From Candidatus Enterococcus wittei (GTDB taxonomy: Bacteria; Bacillota; Bacilli; Lactobacillales; Enterococcaceae): a stretch of 64,000 nucleotides of DNA. The stretch spans positions 528,826-592,825 of the forward strand of contig NZ_NGMO01000002.1 of assembly GCF_002140175.1 (NCBI RefSeq), written 5' to 3'. Below are positions 1 to 10,881 of the stretch, piece after piece. Both the position numbers and the translations under genes were made by a program. A model generated the notes under the pieces. It had not been told where the DNA came from. It searched no databases and saw only the letters and a program-made list of their open reading frames with translations. Each line of letters opens with the position of its first letter. Positions within the stretch are counted from its first letter, which is position 1.

Positions 1-351
1 TTTATTTTATAATTGGTATAGTTATAAATCCTGTGCTGATTTTTGATTTTTTTTGTTATATAATGTATATAAAATTGGATCCGAAAATAGGAGGTTCAAG
101 ATTTTCACAGAAGGTAGGAACTAACCGTAGCTAGGTGGGGGGAGCGATTTTAGTGTATTTTTTTCTGTTTCTTGTTTTTCTAGTTTGATGAACGGTTGCT
201 TTTTGCATGAAAGAACTGTCACTTTTGAATAATTATGTGGAGTTGTTGGAGTCATTCGTAGCAGTTTGATTGGTGACGTAAAGATGTTATCAAATGAACA
301 CTTATACAACGAATTAGTTCTATAATTAATTTTAATGAAGGAGTGAACAAG
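1..351. other. Upstream region of the giant gene
   Basis: No convincing gene was found. A TATAAT hexamer at 59-64 could be a -10 box for the giant gene, but no good -35 box sits 17 bases upstream. An AAGGAG ribosome site at 338-343 lies 8 bases before the ATG at 352. The region is AT-rich and starts at the window edge, so it may hold the tail of a feature further left. Confidence 0.4.
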
Positions 352-3300
352 ATGCCACAGAAAGTTAAGATGACAAAGAAGATAAGGTTATCACAAGCTA
401 ACTCTAGAGAAGCGATTGGAAAAGAAAACAACAAACGAAATGACAAGAATAAATCAGGAAATGACCAAGCGAAGTTAAATTATATTGCCAATAATACGGG
501 ACAAACACTAGCCCCCGATAGTTTATTGACATTAGATGGCTTCCTTTATTTATACAGTATCTGCCAAAACGCACGATTAGTCGATCCTCCTGAACAACAG
601 ACAGTCATCAAAAAAAATGCGCCAGCATTTGAAGCGAACACACGAATTGATGTGAGAAGAGACGGGAATCAGACGAGAATCCATTCCTTTGTTTCAACCT
701 CCACCATCAATCGTGGGCGAATCCAGTCCTTTAATACGCCCCATACCCTGCCTCATCAGTCAACATCAATCACCTCACCGCTTATCAGTGCCAGTCCTCT
801 TTTTGCCAACCAAACGTTCCGTAATCAGACAACGTCTACACAGGAGATCATCGACGTAGCGAAAATCGCGCATGAATTAAGTATTTCTGTTCACCAGAAA
901 GTCCATGCCCTTTACCAACTAATGAATTGTACCACCACGAGAAGGACGGATCAGGTGAATACCTATATCGTCGCAGGAGAAAGTGTGGAACAAACGAGTT
1001 TTCAAACCATTTGTCAAAAAGCAGTCGGTCAAGCAGAGAGACAAAATGATCAAGGAATGAAACAAGAAAGCAATCTTTTTTCACCTCCCGGCATGATCAC
1101 TATGACAGATCACGGAACCTCTCCTTTTTCTGCGGAAGAGGCAGCTCAAAAACTAAGTAAATCCTTTCAAGCTGCTTATGAAAACATACATAATGAGTCC
1201 ATAGATATTCCCAATGATGTACGTAATCAAGTGACAGAAACGTTTTGGAAGGGACTAACTGATCTGTTTTACCAGTTCTTTTCCCAACACGAACACGCGG
1301 CTCCTACTCAAGAACAAAATGAAGCAAGGGGTTCGTGGATGTTGGATTTTACTGATTGGTTACTGAGTACCTTTTCGGTAAACTATGGAGAACAAATGCC
1401 CAATCACCGCCAACTAGAAAAGAACCGATCAATTTCAATGACCACTCCTCCAACGGAAAATTCGCTCCCAATCCAGACTTCGCAAAAAAAGAAGAAAAAG
1501 AAAAAAAATAATCTTCAGGAACTATCCCCAGAAATGATTTCACAATTGGTAGGGAAAGCTACACCTAAATTGTCCCTTGGAGAAGAAAGTTTTTTGTCTC
1601 CATTTTGGCATCTGGCGGCAGATTTTTATGGCAGGGTGGATGGGTATATCCAACAGTTTAATTTCGATGTATTTTCATATTTAGGGGCTGAAGCGGCAGT
1701 TGTTCCTTCGATTGATTATGCAGCTATTCCTTCGATTGATTATGAAGAAATGATTGTGGAATCTTACACAAAAATCCCGACAGAAACGGTCGCCAAAATC
1801 AAGCGAATTATGAATGCGTATCTGGAACATCGGCCTTCTAGTGAATCGAAGACCGTTCCTTTACCTTCTTTTTGGTTTGATCTTGAAACGTTTCAATTGC
1901 GTCATAAAATACAAGGGGTCAATCAAAAAGTCAAAGATTATTTATGTAAGCAAGGAGTTCCATGTGACGGACTATCAGGAGTAAAATTACTTGATGCCGT
2001 GAAGAATTGGGAAGAAAAAGATGGTCTGGAAACTAAAAGGGACAGAAGAAAAAATCTTGCTATGATCATTCGAAAAGCTTTAGAACTTCAGAATATAGAG
2101 GTGAAATATACTAAGGCAACAAGGATCATCTTACAATGGAGAACTAATAATATCTTTCAAGATTACACGTTTGAAGATCGACAACAAACAACCCCAAAAG
2201 AATCGCAACAAACCATTTTAGAAGAACTCATGATGACTGAATTAACAACTGTAGTGACGACCGAAGAGAGGACTGAAACACTCGCACCCGATGACGCAAA
2301 CACCCAGATGAGTGCAATGACATCGACTACACCATTACCATCAACGAAGGATGAACCACAGTTGCAATATTCTGGAGTTATTTCGAAAGAAACACAAGTA
2401 AAAATAGAAAAAGTCATTCAAACATATATTCAAGGCAATTCGGTTGTTAAATTATTGCGTGAAACGATCCCGTCAAATTTGCCATTTTTCTGGTATGAAT
2501 CAGAGATTTTTGAAAATCGTGATCAACTCGGGAAAGTGAATAAAGAATTGAAAGCTTTTATGTGTAAGAAAAAGCAACTGTGTCAAGAGATGTCAGGACA
2601 AACTTTGTATGTAAAAATAAGACATTGGACAGAAAAAAGAGACGCGAAGCTCTCTCGAACTAGAAAGAAAAAAATCGCCGAGATAATTTGGAAGGCTTCT
2701 GGACTCCAGCCTAAAAAACTGACAGCCTCGGAGGCAGAAGCTGTTATCCTGCAATGGCGAGACAATAATATTTTTAAAAGCTATGATTTTAAAGAGAAGC
2801 ATCTAATGAATGCTGAAATAACTGACTCATTAAATGCCCCTCTGACCAATACGCCCACATCGATAACTGAAAAACAATCAAGCTCTGTGACAGAACTACC
2901 TATTGAAACAATTTCTGTGAAGGACCAAGTGGAAATGGCATCATTTTCTACCACGCCATCCTCGAGTACTTCTGTCAAATTGTCGGCGGATGCATTAAAA
3001 ATAAATAGTATCATTACCGCTTTTTTTGCTGGGAAATCTTCTCCTGTACCAATCTCTGAGAAGTTACCACTTTTCATGGATGATGCGGAGGTGTATAAAA
3101 AGCGGAATGCAACAGACCATGTCAATGATAAAGTCAAAGAATTTCTTTGTAATCAAAAAGAACCCTGTGACGGCTTATCTCCTCTTCAATTGATTAATGC
3201 GCTATATTGGTGGGTATGGAAAGAAGGACAGGAGAAGAAGATAACCAGAAGTAAAGAAGTTGCTGAAGTTATTCTTAGCTCTTCGGAACTCACTGGACAA

Positions 3301-6300
3301 GAGGTATCCGAGGATCGAGCATCGGCGATTATCCAACAATGGCGCAACAATAATATCTTCAAAGGGTATCAATTTAATGAACCCAAGCAAATACCTACGG
3401 AAACAACTGCCTCATTGAATGAAAATCAGTCAAGTACGACAACACCTGTGATTCGATTAAAAAAAGGAGAAGGAATTAAAATCTCACAGTCAAGTATGAC
3501 TGTAGGGTTAAATAAAGCTCAGCCTAATCTAACGACAGAACTGCCTATTGACAAAAACGCTGACAAAGAATCCATTCCTGCCTCTCAAAATCCGAATACT
3601 TATGAAAAAATGTATGCCGATTTCATGGAGAAAATAAATAGTATTATCACTGCTTTTTTAGAGGGGAAACCCACTCCTGTTCCAACCTCAGAGAAGTTGC
3701 CTGCTCACTGGTATGATGGAGCGTTGGAGGTATATGAAAAGCAAAATGAAACTCAACATGTCAACAATGAAATAAAAAAATTTCTCTGTACCCAAAAAGT
3801 CCCCTGTGACGGCTTATCTCCGCTTCAATTGATTACGGCTATCGAGGGATGGATAAGGAAAGAAGGAAAGGGAATCGAAAAAACCAGAATCATAGAAATT
3901 GCCGAACTGATTCTTACCTCTTCGGGGCTAACTAGTCAAACGCTGTCTGATTTTCAAGCCAACGCTATTTTCCTGCAATGGCGCAACAATAATATTTTCA
4001 AAGACTATACGTTTGGTCCTATCCAGTTTAGTGGATCCGTAGACATCACAAACAGTGAACTAATGGAAACAACTTCTGAAACTAGACTACATTCTTACGG
4101 CGTACTCCCTTCAGAAATAGCAAAAACCGTGAACAAAATGCACGGGGATTACTTTGATAAGCAACCTTTGACGCTGTCCATCTACGAACCCCTCGTCCCT
4201 TTTTGGTATGATTTTACGCTTTATCAAAAACGGAATGAAACAGATAAGGCCAATGAAGCAGTCGACCAGTTTCTAGATAAACAGGAAGATTGGAGTGACT
4301 ATTTGCCTTATCAGCCAACCGCTGTTGTTGCCCATGAATGGGTGAATGATGAACAAACAGACGTAGAGATTTTAGCAAGGAAGGAACAGTTGGCTCCAAT
4401 CATTCTAGAAGGGTATGGCATTCGTTGCAATCTTACAGCGACGGAGGCTGTCAACACAGTTCTGCAATGGGAAAACAACAATGTGTTTAAAGACTATACC
4501 TTTATTGAACTCAAACAATCTTCTTTAGATGAAAGCCAATTTCGTAATGAGACCCTCACAGAAAATAGTGAGATGAAAAGAGTACCAGATACTGTTGTCG
4601 ATTCAGACTTAGAACTCGTTCATAAAATCGTGGGGAACGTGGCGAAAAATGTGGTTCCTGCGACACGTTATGCAGAGCCTCTACCGATTTTTTATTACCA
4701 TCTCGTTCTTTTTCAAAAGCGAAATGAAACGAGTGCTGTCAATAAAAAAATGCAAGAGTTCTTTACGAAGGAAGGCATTGCGATCAAAGAAAGCTCTAGT
4801 GATGAATTAGAAAAAGCCACACGACAATGGCTCGAAAAAGAAAGTACCAATAGCGCTTCTAACGCATCTGAAAGAAAACAATTTTTAGCCTCTTTCCTAC
4901 TAAAGGCTTATGGGATGGAGGACTTTAGGTTTGGGGAGTTTCTGTCGTCTATCAAGGTACAAGCGATATTGAATCAATGGAAGGCTAATACTTTATTAGA
5001 AGGGTATACGTACCAAGAAATCACTTATACAACGATCCATCACCAATCATCCAAAGCAGAGGCTCCATCGGTGTTCCGTCTTAAAGAACAAAAAAAAGAA
5101 AGCCAACAAATCTACGCAGATTTTATCCATGATCGCACGCCCACGATCTCTAAGGATCAGCCCCTCCAAACCATCTATTATCATCGTACGCTTTTCGAGA
5201 AGCGTGAGAAAACATCAGCCGTAAATGAACTCATTCGGAAATTCCTGCTTGAACAAAAAGTTGCTCTCAAAGATCAATCTGCCAGCGAATTGGTTCGAGG
5301 GATGCAAAAGTGGATATTTGAAGGAATCACCTATGAGGCGATTCTGGTAAGAGAAAAACAAGTCGCCCAACTTCTGCAAAAAGCATATGGGCTAGAAGAA
5401 AAAGAGCTGACAGTGAAAGAGATACGCTATCTCTTACTGCAATGGGAAAATAACAATGCACAAATGGGGTATTCCTATAAAGATCCGAATACGTTTGAAG
5501 CCATTGAAATTAATGCGATTGAAGTGAATGAAGAGAAAAAAGAAAGGGTTGAGGCATTTACTCGTGAAAATAAGGCGGGTCGCCCCAGAGAAAGAGATAA
5601 CAAAGCCATGGAAGTCAGCTTAAGTAATCTGACAGAGGAACAAAAAGAGGAACTCCTAAAAAAAATCGTTGCCTTCTTAGGGGAAAAGAATATCGAGGTG
5701 AATGTGTCCAAACCCAATGAATTAGTAGTAAAAGCGGCGAGATGGGCAATTAAGGAAGTGGAAGGAAAAGAGACGACCGATTTCACGAAAGTAAAAATGT
5801 TAGCGAATGTCATCCTTGGAAAAAAAGAGGATGCAGTGATTTCGAAGGAGAAAGCACTAGCAATCTTTACAAAATGGCTACTGGATACTACTGAAGAGGA
5901 AGCGCCTACTTTGACTTCTACTGAACCACCGAAAGAAGAGACAATTCAAACGAACCAAACAACTCATGTAACACAAGAAATACAGACAATACAAACAACA
6001 CAAGAAATAGAAACAACAACTATACCAGCTGCTAGCGAGATACAGAAACCTAAGTATGAAGCGCTTGATTGGCGTGATAAAAACATGAGGATTCAAGTGG
6101 CACAGTTTTTCCGACAAGAAGGGGTACTAAAAGGGGACTCGACCATAGAAAATATCCTTTTTGCAATGGGAAAATGGTTTACAGAAGAACGAGGGGAAAT
6201 GGTACTCAGCTTTAGCAAGCTCCAGTCCTTAGCTAAAGTGATCCTGAAAGAATTGAAACTTTATGGAAGTGAAGGAAAAGAAACCATTTCCGATAAGGAT

Positions 6301-9300
6301 GCGAAATTAACCATCATGAAATGGGTATCTGAGAACGTATTAGGAAGTTCGATCGAAGGATATATGGTTAAGCAGATCCTTGATTCTCCCGATCCTTCTA
6401 AATTTACCATCGGCAGTCTCAGAAAACTATTTGAGGTTGAAGATTTGAGAGAGGGAGGACTTCTTACTTTACATATTCTAAAATATTCTGAAGATGAGAA
6501 ACCAATTATTAAAAAGTTATGGTTCCTGTTACTCAAAGATGCATTGCCAAATTATTTTCTTGAGACAAGTACGTTGGCCGATGAGTTACCGATTTCTAAC
6601 TATGACTCCTTGATGCAGCTAACAGGAGCAAAGTTATTAGCAGATGCAGGCATTCAAACACAATTCAATCAAGCAGAAATCCAAACGTTCGGTACGTTTG
6701 TTTGGGATGAAATTAGTAAAAATGGCATAAAAAGGGTGGAAGAACTACGTTATACGATCTTTCCTGCATTGCTGGCGGTTGCTCAGTTAGATCCAGATCT
6801 ATTACGGAAAGCGTTGGAAAAAGGTGACTATTATGAAGTGGCTCTTAGCACTTTTATTGAGTATCATCAAAATGGCTATTTACAACTAAAAGAACATCAA
6901 GACACACTCTATGACCTTTTTACAGCTTATCAAAAAGAAGCACTTGCCTGGCGACGGAAACAGGCGTTAGCGGAAGTAGTGGCTCAGAAATGCCTTGATG
7001 CTGGGTTAAAATCCTACACCCTTCACGCATTGACACAAAATTATCTCAATGGGCTGGGACCTTGTTACAATAAGTTTACCCCACCTAATTTAGAAGAATG
7101 GTATACTGGATTGACCAAGGCTGTATCAGATACTTTTTATCCATTGGATCAAAAACTGATTGAATTTGCGCTGAAAGGATTCGACCTTAAAGAACGAGAG
7201 TTTATTTTCTCTCTTGAAACAGAACTTTATGAGGCCTCTGCCGAGTTGGAACATATCGAGCATACTTCTTCTAGCTCCCCATTTAAAGACTCTATACCTT
7301 TTGCCCTTCTGAATGAACTTAAGTTAGATCAAACCGATTTGTTTGTAGCCATCAAAAAAAATGAAGAGCGATGGTATGCCTTAAAAAAATTGGATGGAGG
7401 AGCCTATACTTTTTATCGAGTGGATAAAGATCTTTTAGCCTATTTTAAATATGGGCTACTAAATCATAAAGAGATTTGGAATCAAAGGTATAAAAAAGAA
7501 GGCACTAGGGTTCGAATAGGAAAACGGTACTTTAGATTTATTACTCGTATGGACAAGAGCAAGAAGTTACCGCAAGGAGAGGAAACGCAACCTTTGATTG
7601 ATGCGTTCAGTCGGAAACATAGTGATACTCTGTATGAGCAACTCTATAAATCCGGCAATGATCAATCCATCAGTGACCAGGTGTGGGATGTTGCCAAGCA
7701 CTTCATTCCTTTTTACGATTGTGTGACAGGACTCATCGAGCAAGATTTCGCTGGAGCGGCTCCTTCTTGTATCATCGATGTCGTTCTTTTGATGCCAGTC
7801 TTAGGACAAGTAACTTCCCTTAGTACTAGATTTGCCTTAGGGATGGCAAAAAGTATGGCGACAGGAGGGATCAGAAATGCGATCCGTCAAGGAGGACGCT
7901 TTCTTCCAAAGGGATATGAAATCAAGTCGGTTCTAACAAATATTAGACAATATATCGATCCAGGAATCGAAGCCGTGATGGATGGGAGTAAATTTATTAT
8001 CAGGGGGTTAATCGATTTTAAAAATGATGTTTGGGTGGGAAAGAAGGTTAAACAACTTTTGGAAAGAATGGCAAATTTAGTGAAGGAATTACCCTCTTTG
8101 CCTAATGACATGGTAAGAGCAAAATTACCAGGAAATGACCTAGAAGTGCTTGTTAAACGGATGGAAGATGAGTCCTATCGGCGAGTAACAGAGTTGGAAA
8201 CTAGATCTGTCTATGGGGGCTCCTTAGTGTTGAAGGGAGATCGTTTAGAGAGAGTTTCTGGTCCTGTCTCATTTACGGAAGAACAAAAAGCGCTGATCAA
8301 TCGTTTAACGAAAGAAATTGACCCAGATCAGATTTTTGCAGTTGAACCAAATGTGAACCCCAAAATCTATGGCAGTGGTGAAGTCCTGTCTGTTTCAGAA
8401 ACTGGAAAAGAAACCAAGCATTTCATTACAATGAACAAGTTTACGATCCCTGTGAGAGAAACGGCAATTGAAGGTCATGGTGTACGCTATGATGTAGTGG
8501 ATGGTGAGAAGATTTATCCTGTGAATTTCAATGGGAAAGAATGGTATTTTGACGTAGCACCTTTTGTCTTTGTATCAAAAGGGTTAGCAGACAAAGTGAT
8601 GAAGAAAATTGATGAGTTCGAATCAATAAAGGATGTCAGTGTTCTTTCTGCTCCAGATGAAAGAGGATTGATGTGGCATGCTTCAGGAAGATCTTACATC
8701 AAGATCTATGATCACTATATACCCTTGATTCAATTGAACAAGAATGGGAATAAATATCATTTAGTGAAAAAAGATGTGAATGCACCGACAATAGTATTGA
8801 TATTTGATCCTGAAATCGGAGAGTTTCGTCTTAAGGTAAGTTTAGACAAAGTACAACAGAAAGTGAAACTTCCCAAATATAGAACCTTGCCAGATTCACC
8901 AGGAAGAGCAGAGGAATGGAATGAATTTAGAAATGTCAAAACTATGGAAACTGAGGGGTTAGTCATAAGAAGAACTGTAGATGATACTGTTCCCATGGAT
9001 CCAATAACTAAGTTTATCCCAGAAGCGAGAGCTATTGTCTATAAAAATGAAAAGGAGATTAAAGAGGCTATTTTGGAAGGAATTATTGAATCCTTACCTC
9101 GAAAATCGAAAAAGTCGCCATATGACTTTCGAATATATAATACTCTTGATTTAAATAAGGCGCCAAATTTCCTCAAACCGTTTCTGAAAGATTTGGCTAC
9201 AGATTATAAGAAAGCGCTAGGTTATTTTGAAACGGCATTAGGCGTGTGTGAAGATTTATTAACAGAAGGAAGAATTGCAGGAACCCCGCAAGGCCAATAT

Positions 9301-10563
9301 TTAATCAAAATGTTTAGACTGGAGGAGGTAGGAAATCCAGAACCTATATTATTGGAAGCTGTAAATAGATTGGCCTCTACATCCAAAAAAGGGGTAGAAT
9401 TCCTTCAAAAAACAGCAGACTGGGGTTTTGAGAATATTTTGATCGCATCCACTGATTTAGTTAAGAAAAAAGGAACACAAAAATATTACTCTCTCTATGA
9501 GGAATTTATAGAAAGTACAGGTGCAGTACTCCCAAATGATCCAGAATGCCGAATCGTTTTTTTGGCGGATGCGTTCCATTTAAATCCGATTTTCTTCCCT
9601 GATGTAGAAGTAAAACTAATTATAAATCAAGTGATCATTCATGAATCCACTCATATTGTTACTGCTACAACAGATTTCATGAAATATACTAGAGTTAAAG
9701 GTGATTTAAAAAGTGGAAAAGTGATTTTAGAAGAATACGAGAAAAGAAAGTCGGAAATCATTAAAACGGATGGTTTTTATGATTTTGTGATACAAATAGC
9801 ATTTGAACAAAAGAAACCGAAACTATCACGAAAAACCGTGTGGAAGGAATCGGAAAGAAATGATTTGTTGCGGGTTAATATACAAATGATTGATGCCGAG
9901 ATGTTGACGGTAATTATCCGTGATTTTGCGGAAGGAAGAAATTTCGAAGGTGTGCGTCGTGTAACTAGAAGCAGTGATGAGAAACTTTTAGGGGATGGAT
10001 TGCTGTTTGCTTTTTCAGCGTTAAAGTATATATACGGTAGTGCTGGCCTTGTGTACGTTTCTGAATTGAATAAGGATCAAGAACAACCAATATACCTTCC
10101 CGATATAACAAATCAGACGCAAGAACAATCAACGTATCCTCCTGACTTGACAAGTACAGCAACTAGCGGAAGTGGCAATAGAGATAAGAGAGAGGTAGTA
10201 TCAACGATCACGGAAATTACGGAGAGTGAAGCAAATCAAATTTTTTATAGCCTTGTAAACACGAATACCGAAAATAGCCGCAGTATCCATCCATATAACT
10301 TCAATCAGCAAGTAAGAACGAAACTTCCAAAGACTGTATCGAAGCGAAGGGACTTAAATCTTGTAATCACGAATATTGAAAACGAAAATATAACTCAAGT
10401 CACTTCCGATCAACAAGTAGGCAAGGGGGCAACGAAGCCTACTATAAATAATAGTTTTTCAAATCTTGCATTCACTGGTACAAGAAGAAGCACTGAAATC
10501 AACTCAATGATAGCTAACCAACAAGTAAACAAAAATTTGAAAACATTAGCCCCACAACGTTGA
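352..10563 (+). CDS. Giant multimodular toxin-like protein with repeats and a C-terminal zincin motif
   Basis: The protein is about 3403 aa. ATG 352 is preferred over the in-frame GTG at 343 because AAGGAG at 338-343 overlaps the GTG but is ideally spaced for the ATG. There is no signal peptide, and the N-terminus is Lys-rich and hydrophilic. A poly-Lys stretch lies near residue 380. Seven modules of about 130 aa, sharing an 'ilqWrNNNiFKdYtF'-like end, cover about residues 470-1710, with two shorter modules to about 2005; most are joined by Thr/Glu-rich linkers. A hydrophobic segment near 2451-2490 (starting FIPFYDCV, ending VLLMPVLG) resembles segments in large dermonecrotic-type toxins. HESTH at 3097-3101, followed by a T-D-x-x-x-Y arrangement, suggests an aspzincin-like metalloprotease. 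No secretion or immunity genes are obvious nearby. The toxin/effector role is inferred; coding integrity is clear from the 10 kb open frame. Confidence 0.85.
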   Translation: MPQKVKMTKKIRLSQANSREAIGKENNKRNDKNKSGNDQAKLNYIANNTGQTLAPDSLLTLDGFLYLYSICQNARLVDPPEQQTVIKKNAPAFEANTRIDVRRDGNQTRIHSFVSTSTINRGRIQSFNTPHTLPHQSTSITSPLISASPLFANQTFRNQTTSTQEIIDVAKIAHELSISVHQKVHALYQLMNCTTTRRTDQVNTYIVAGESVEQTSFQTICQKAVGQAERQNDQGMKQESNLFSPPGMITMTDHGTSPFSAEEAAQKLSKSFQAAYENIHNESIDIPNDVRNQVTETFWKGLTDLFYQFFSQHEHAAPTQEQNEARGSWMLDFTDWLLSTFSVNYGEQMPNHRQLEKNRSISMTTPPTENSLPIQTSQKKKKKKKNNLQELSPEMISQLVGKATPKLSLGEESFLSPFWHLAADFYGRVDGYIQQFNFDVFSYLGAEAAVVPSIDYAAIPSIDYEEMIVESYTKIPTETVAKIKRIMNAYLEHRPSSESKTVPLPSFWFDLETFQLRHKIQGVNQKVKDYLCKQGVPCDGLSGVKLLDAVKNWEEKDGLETKRDRRKNLAMIIRKALELQNIEVKYTKATRIILQWRTNNIFQDYTFEDRQQTTPKESQQTILEELMMTELTTVVTTEERTETLAPDDANTQMSAMTSTTPLPSTKDEPQLQYSGVISKETQVKIEKVIQTYIQGNSVVKLLRETIPSNLPFFWYESEIFENRDQLGKVNKELKAFMCKKKQLCQEMSGQTLYVKIRHWTEKRDAKLSRTRKKKIAEIIWKASGLQPKKLTASEAEAVILQWRDNNIFKSYDFKEKHLMNAEITDSLNAPLTNTPTSITEKQSSSVTELPIETISVKDQVEMASFSTTPSSSTSVKLSADALKINSIITAFFAGKSSPVPISEKLPLFMDDAEVYKKRNATDHVNDKVKEFLCNQKEPCDGLSPLQLINALYWWVWKEGQEKKITRSKEVAEVILSSSELTGQEVSEDRASAIIQQWRNNNIFKGYQFNEPKQIPTETTASLNENQSSTTTPVIRLKKGEGIKISQSSMTVGLNKAQPNLTTELPIDKNADKESIPASQNPNTYEKMYADFMEKINSIITAFLEGKPTPVPTSEKLPAHWYDGALEVYEKQNETQHVNNEIKKFLCTQKVPCDGLSPLQLITAIEGWIRKEGKGIEKTRIIEIAELILTSSGLTSQTLSDFQANAIFLQWRNNNIFKDYTFGPIQFSGSVDITNSELMETTSETRLHSYGVLPSEIAKTVNKMHGDYFDKQPLTLSIYEPLVPFWYDFTLYQKRNETDKANEAVDQFLDKQEDWSDYLPYQPTAVVAHEWVNDEQTDVEILARKEQLAPIILEGYGIRCNLTATEAVNTVLQWENNNVFKDYTFIELKQSSLDESQFRNETLTENSEMKRVPDTVVDSDLELVHKIVGNVAKNVVPATRYAEPLPIFYYHLVLFQKRNETSAVNKKMQEFFTKEGIAIKESSSDELEKATRQWLEKESTNSASNASERKQFLASFLLKAYGMEDFRFGEFLSSIKVQAILNQWKANTLLEGYTYQEITYTTIHHQSSKAEAPSVFRLKEQKKESQQIYADFIHDRTPTISKDQPLQTIYYHRTLFEKREKTSAVNELIRKFLLEQKVALKDQSASELVRGMQKWIFEGITYEAILVREKQVAQLLQKAYGLEEKELTVKEIRYLLLQWENNNAQMGYSYKDPNTFEAIEINAIEVNEEKKERVEAFTRENKAGRPRERDNKAMEVSLSNLTEEQKEELLKKIVAFLGEKNIEVNVSKPNELVVKAARWAIKEVEGKETTDFTKVKMLANVILGKKEDAVISKEKALAIFTKWLLDTTEEEAPTLTSTEPPKEETIQTNQTTHVTQEIQTIQTTQEIETTTIPAASEIQKPKYEALDWRDKNMRIQVAQFFRQEGVLKGDSTIENILFAMGKWFTEERGEMVLSFSKLQSLAKVILKELKLYGSEGKETISDKDAKLTIMKWVSENVLGSSIEGYMVKQILDSPDPSKFTIGSLRKLFEVEDLREGGLLTLHILKYSEDEKPIIKKLWFLLLKDALPNYFLETSTLADELPISNYDSLMQLTGAKLLADAGIQTQFNQAEIQTFGTFVWDEISKNGIKRVEELRYTIFPALLAVAQLDPDLLRKALEKGDYYEVALSTFIEYHQNGYLQLKEHQDTLYDLFTAYQKEALAWRRKQALAEVVAQKCLDAGLKSYTLHALTQNYLNGLGPCYNKFTPPNLEEWYTGLTKAVSDTFYPLDQKLIEFALKGFDLKEREFIFSLETELYEASAELEHIEHTSSSSPFKDSIPFALLNELKLDQTDLFVAIKKNEERWYALKKLDGGAYTFYRVDKDLLAYFKYGLLNHKEIWNQRYKKEGTRVRIGKRYFRFITRMDKSKKLPQGEETQPLIDAFSRKHSDTLYEQLYKSGNDQSISDQVWDVAKHFIPFYDCVTGLIEQDFAGAAPSCIIDVVLLMPVLGQVTSLSTRFALGMAKSMATGGIRNAIRQGGRFLPKGYEIKSVLTNIRQYIDPGIEAVMDGSKFIIRGLIDFKNDVWVGKKVKQLLERMANLVKELPSLPNDMVRAKLPGNDLEVLVKRMEDESYRRVTELETRSVYGGSLVLKGDRLERVSGPVSFTEEQKALINRLTKEIDPDQIFAVEPNVNPKIYGSGEVLSVSETGKETKHFITMNKFTIPVRETAIEGHGVRYDVVDGEKIYPVNFNGKEWYFDVAPFVFVSKGLADKVMKKIDEFESIKDVSVLSAPDERGLMWHASGRSYIKIYDHYIPLIQLNKNGNKYHLVKKDVNAPTIVLIFDPEIGEFRLKVSLDKVQQKVKLPKYRTLPDSPGRAEEWNEFRNVKTMETEGLVIRRTVDDTVPMDPITKFIPEARAIVYKNEKEIKEAILEGIIESLPRKSKKSPYDFRIYNTLDLNKAPNFLKPFLKDLATDYKKALGYFETALGVCEDLLTEGRIAGTPQGQYLIKMFRLEEVGNPEPILLEAVNRLASTSKKGVEFLQKTADWGFENILIASTDLVKKKGTQKYYSLYEEFIESTGAVLPNDPECRIVFLADAFHLNPIFFPDVEVKLIINQVIIHESTHIVTATTDFMKYTRVKGDLKSGKVILEEYEKRKSEIIKTDGFYDFVIQIAFEQKKPKLSRKTVWKESERNDLLRVNIQMIDAEMLTVIIRDFAEGRNFEGVRRVTRSSDEKLLGDGLLFAFSALKYIYGSAGLVYVSELNKDQEQPIYLPDITNQTQEQSTYPPDLTSTATSGSGNRDKREVVSTITEITESEANQIFYSLVNTNTENSRSIHPYNFNQQVRTKLPKTVSKRRDLNLVITNIENENITQVTSDQQVGKGATKPTINNSFSNLAFTGTRRSTEINSMIANQQVNKNLKTLAPQR
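1760..6372 (+). repeat. Array of divergent coding repeats (7 full, 2 partial modules)
   Basis: Within the giant gene, modules begin near 1760, 2377, 2986, 3616, 4108, 4606 and 5083. Each ends at an aromatic motif such as DYTF, SYDF, GYQF, GYTY or GYSY. Shared features in order are a P-x-FWYD-like motif, F-x-KRNET, VN-x-x-VKxFL, a Cys pair in modules 1-4 (for example LCNQKEPC), DGLSPLQL, W-x-KE and QWRNNNIFK. Modules 3 and 4 are the most alike. Shorter modules near 5623-5886 and 6073-6366 keep only the second half. The predicted character is alpha-helical. Divergence implies old duplication, not recent slippage. Confidence 0.85.
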
Positions 10564-10618
10564 TCAAGTAATGTCTAGCTCCTCTTTATCATGTATGAAG
10601 ACAAAAGACAGCACAATG

Positions 10619-10657
10619 GTTCAACAGGTATCTTCTGTTGAACTTTCTATCTTTTTT
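10619..10657 (+). terminator. Rho-independent terminator after the giant gene
   Basis: A perfect 9-bp stem, GTTCAACAG (10619-10627) with CTGTTGAAC (10635-10643), is followed by a T-rich run. It lies 56 bases after the stop codon. The remaining sequence up to 10881 shows no gene. Confidence 0.8.
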
Positions 10658-10881
10658 ATGTTCTGTTATTGTCTGTATCTCTAATGATAATAAGGAACTA
10701 AAATTTATTATCGAACAAGCAATATTATTAATGAATTGAATTTTATTATGAGTTTACGAACATAAAAAAACTGTCAAAATAAAGTACTCATAAACGAGTT
10801 GAATTGTATAGAGGCTTTAAGATAGTGGACGAATCAGATTTGTCCTAGTAACATGAGGGTAGAGAAAAAGAGGTGGATGGG

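Noticed and set aside
5475-5813. Minus-strand frames inside the giant gene
   Set aside because: They are antisense shadows without ribosome sites or recognisable domains.
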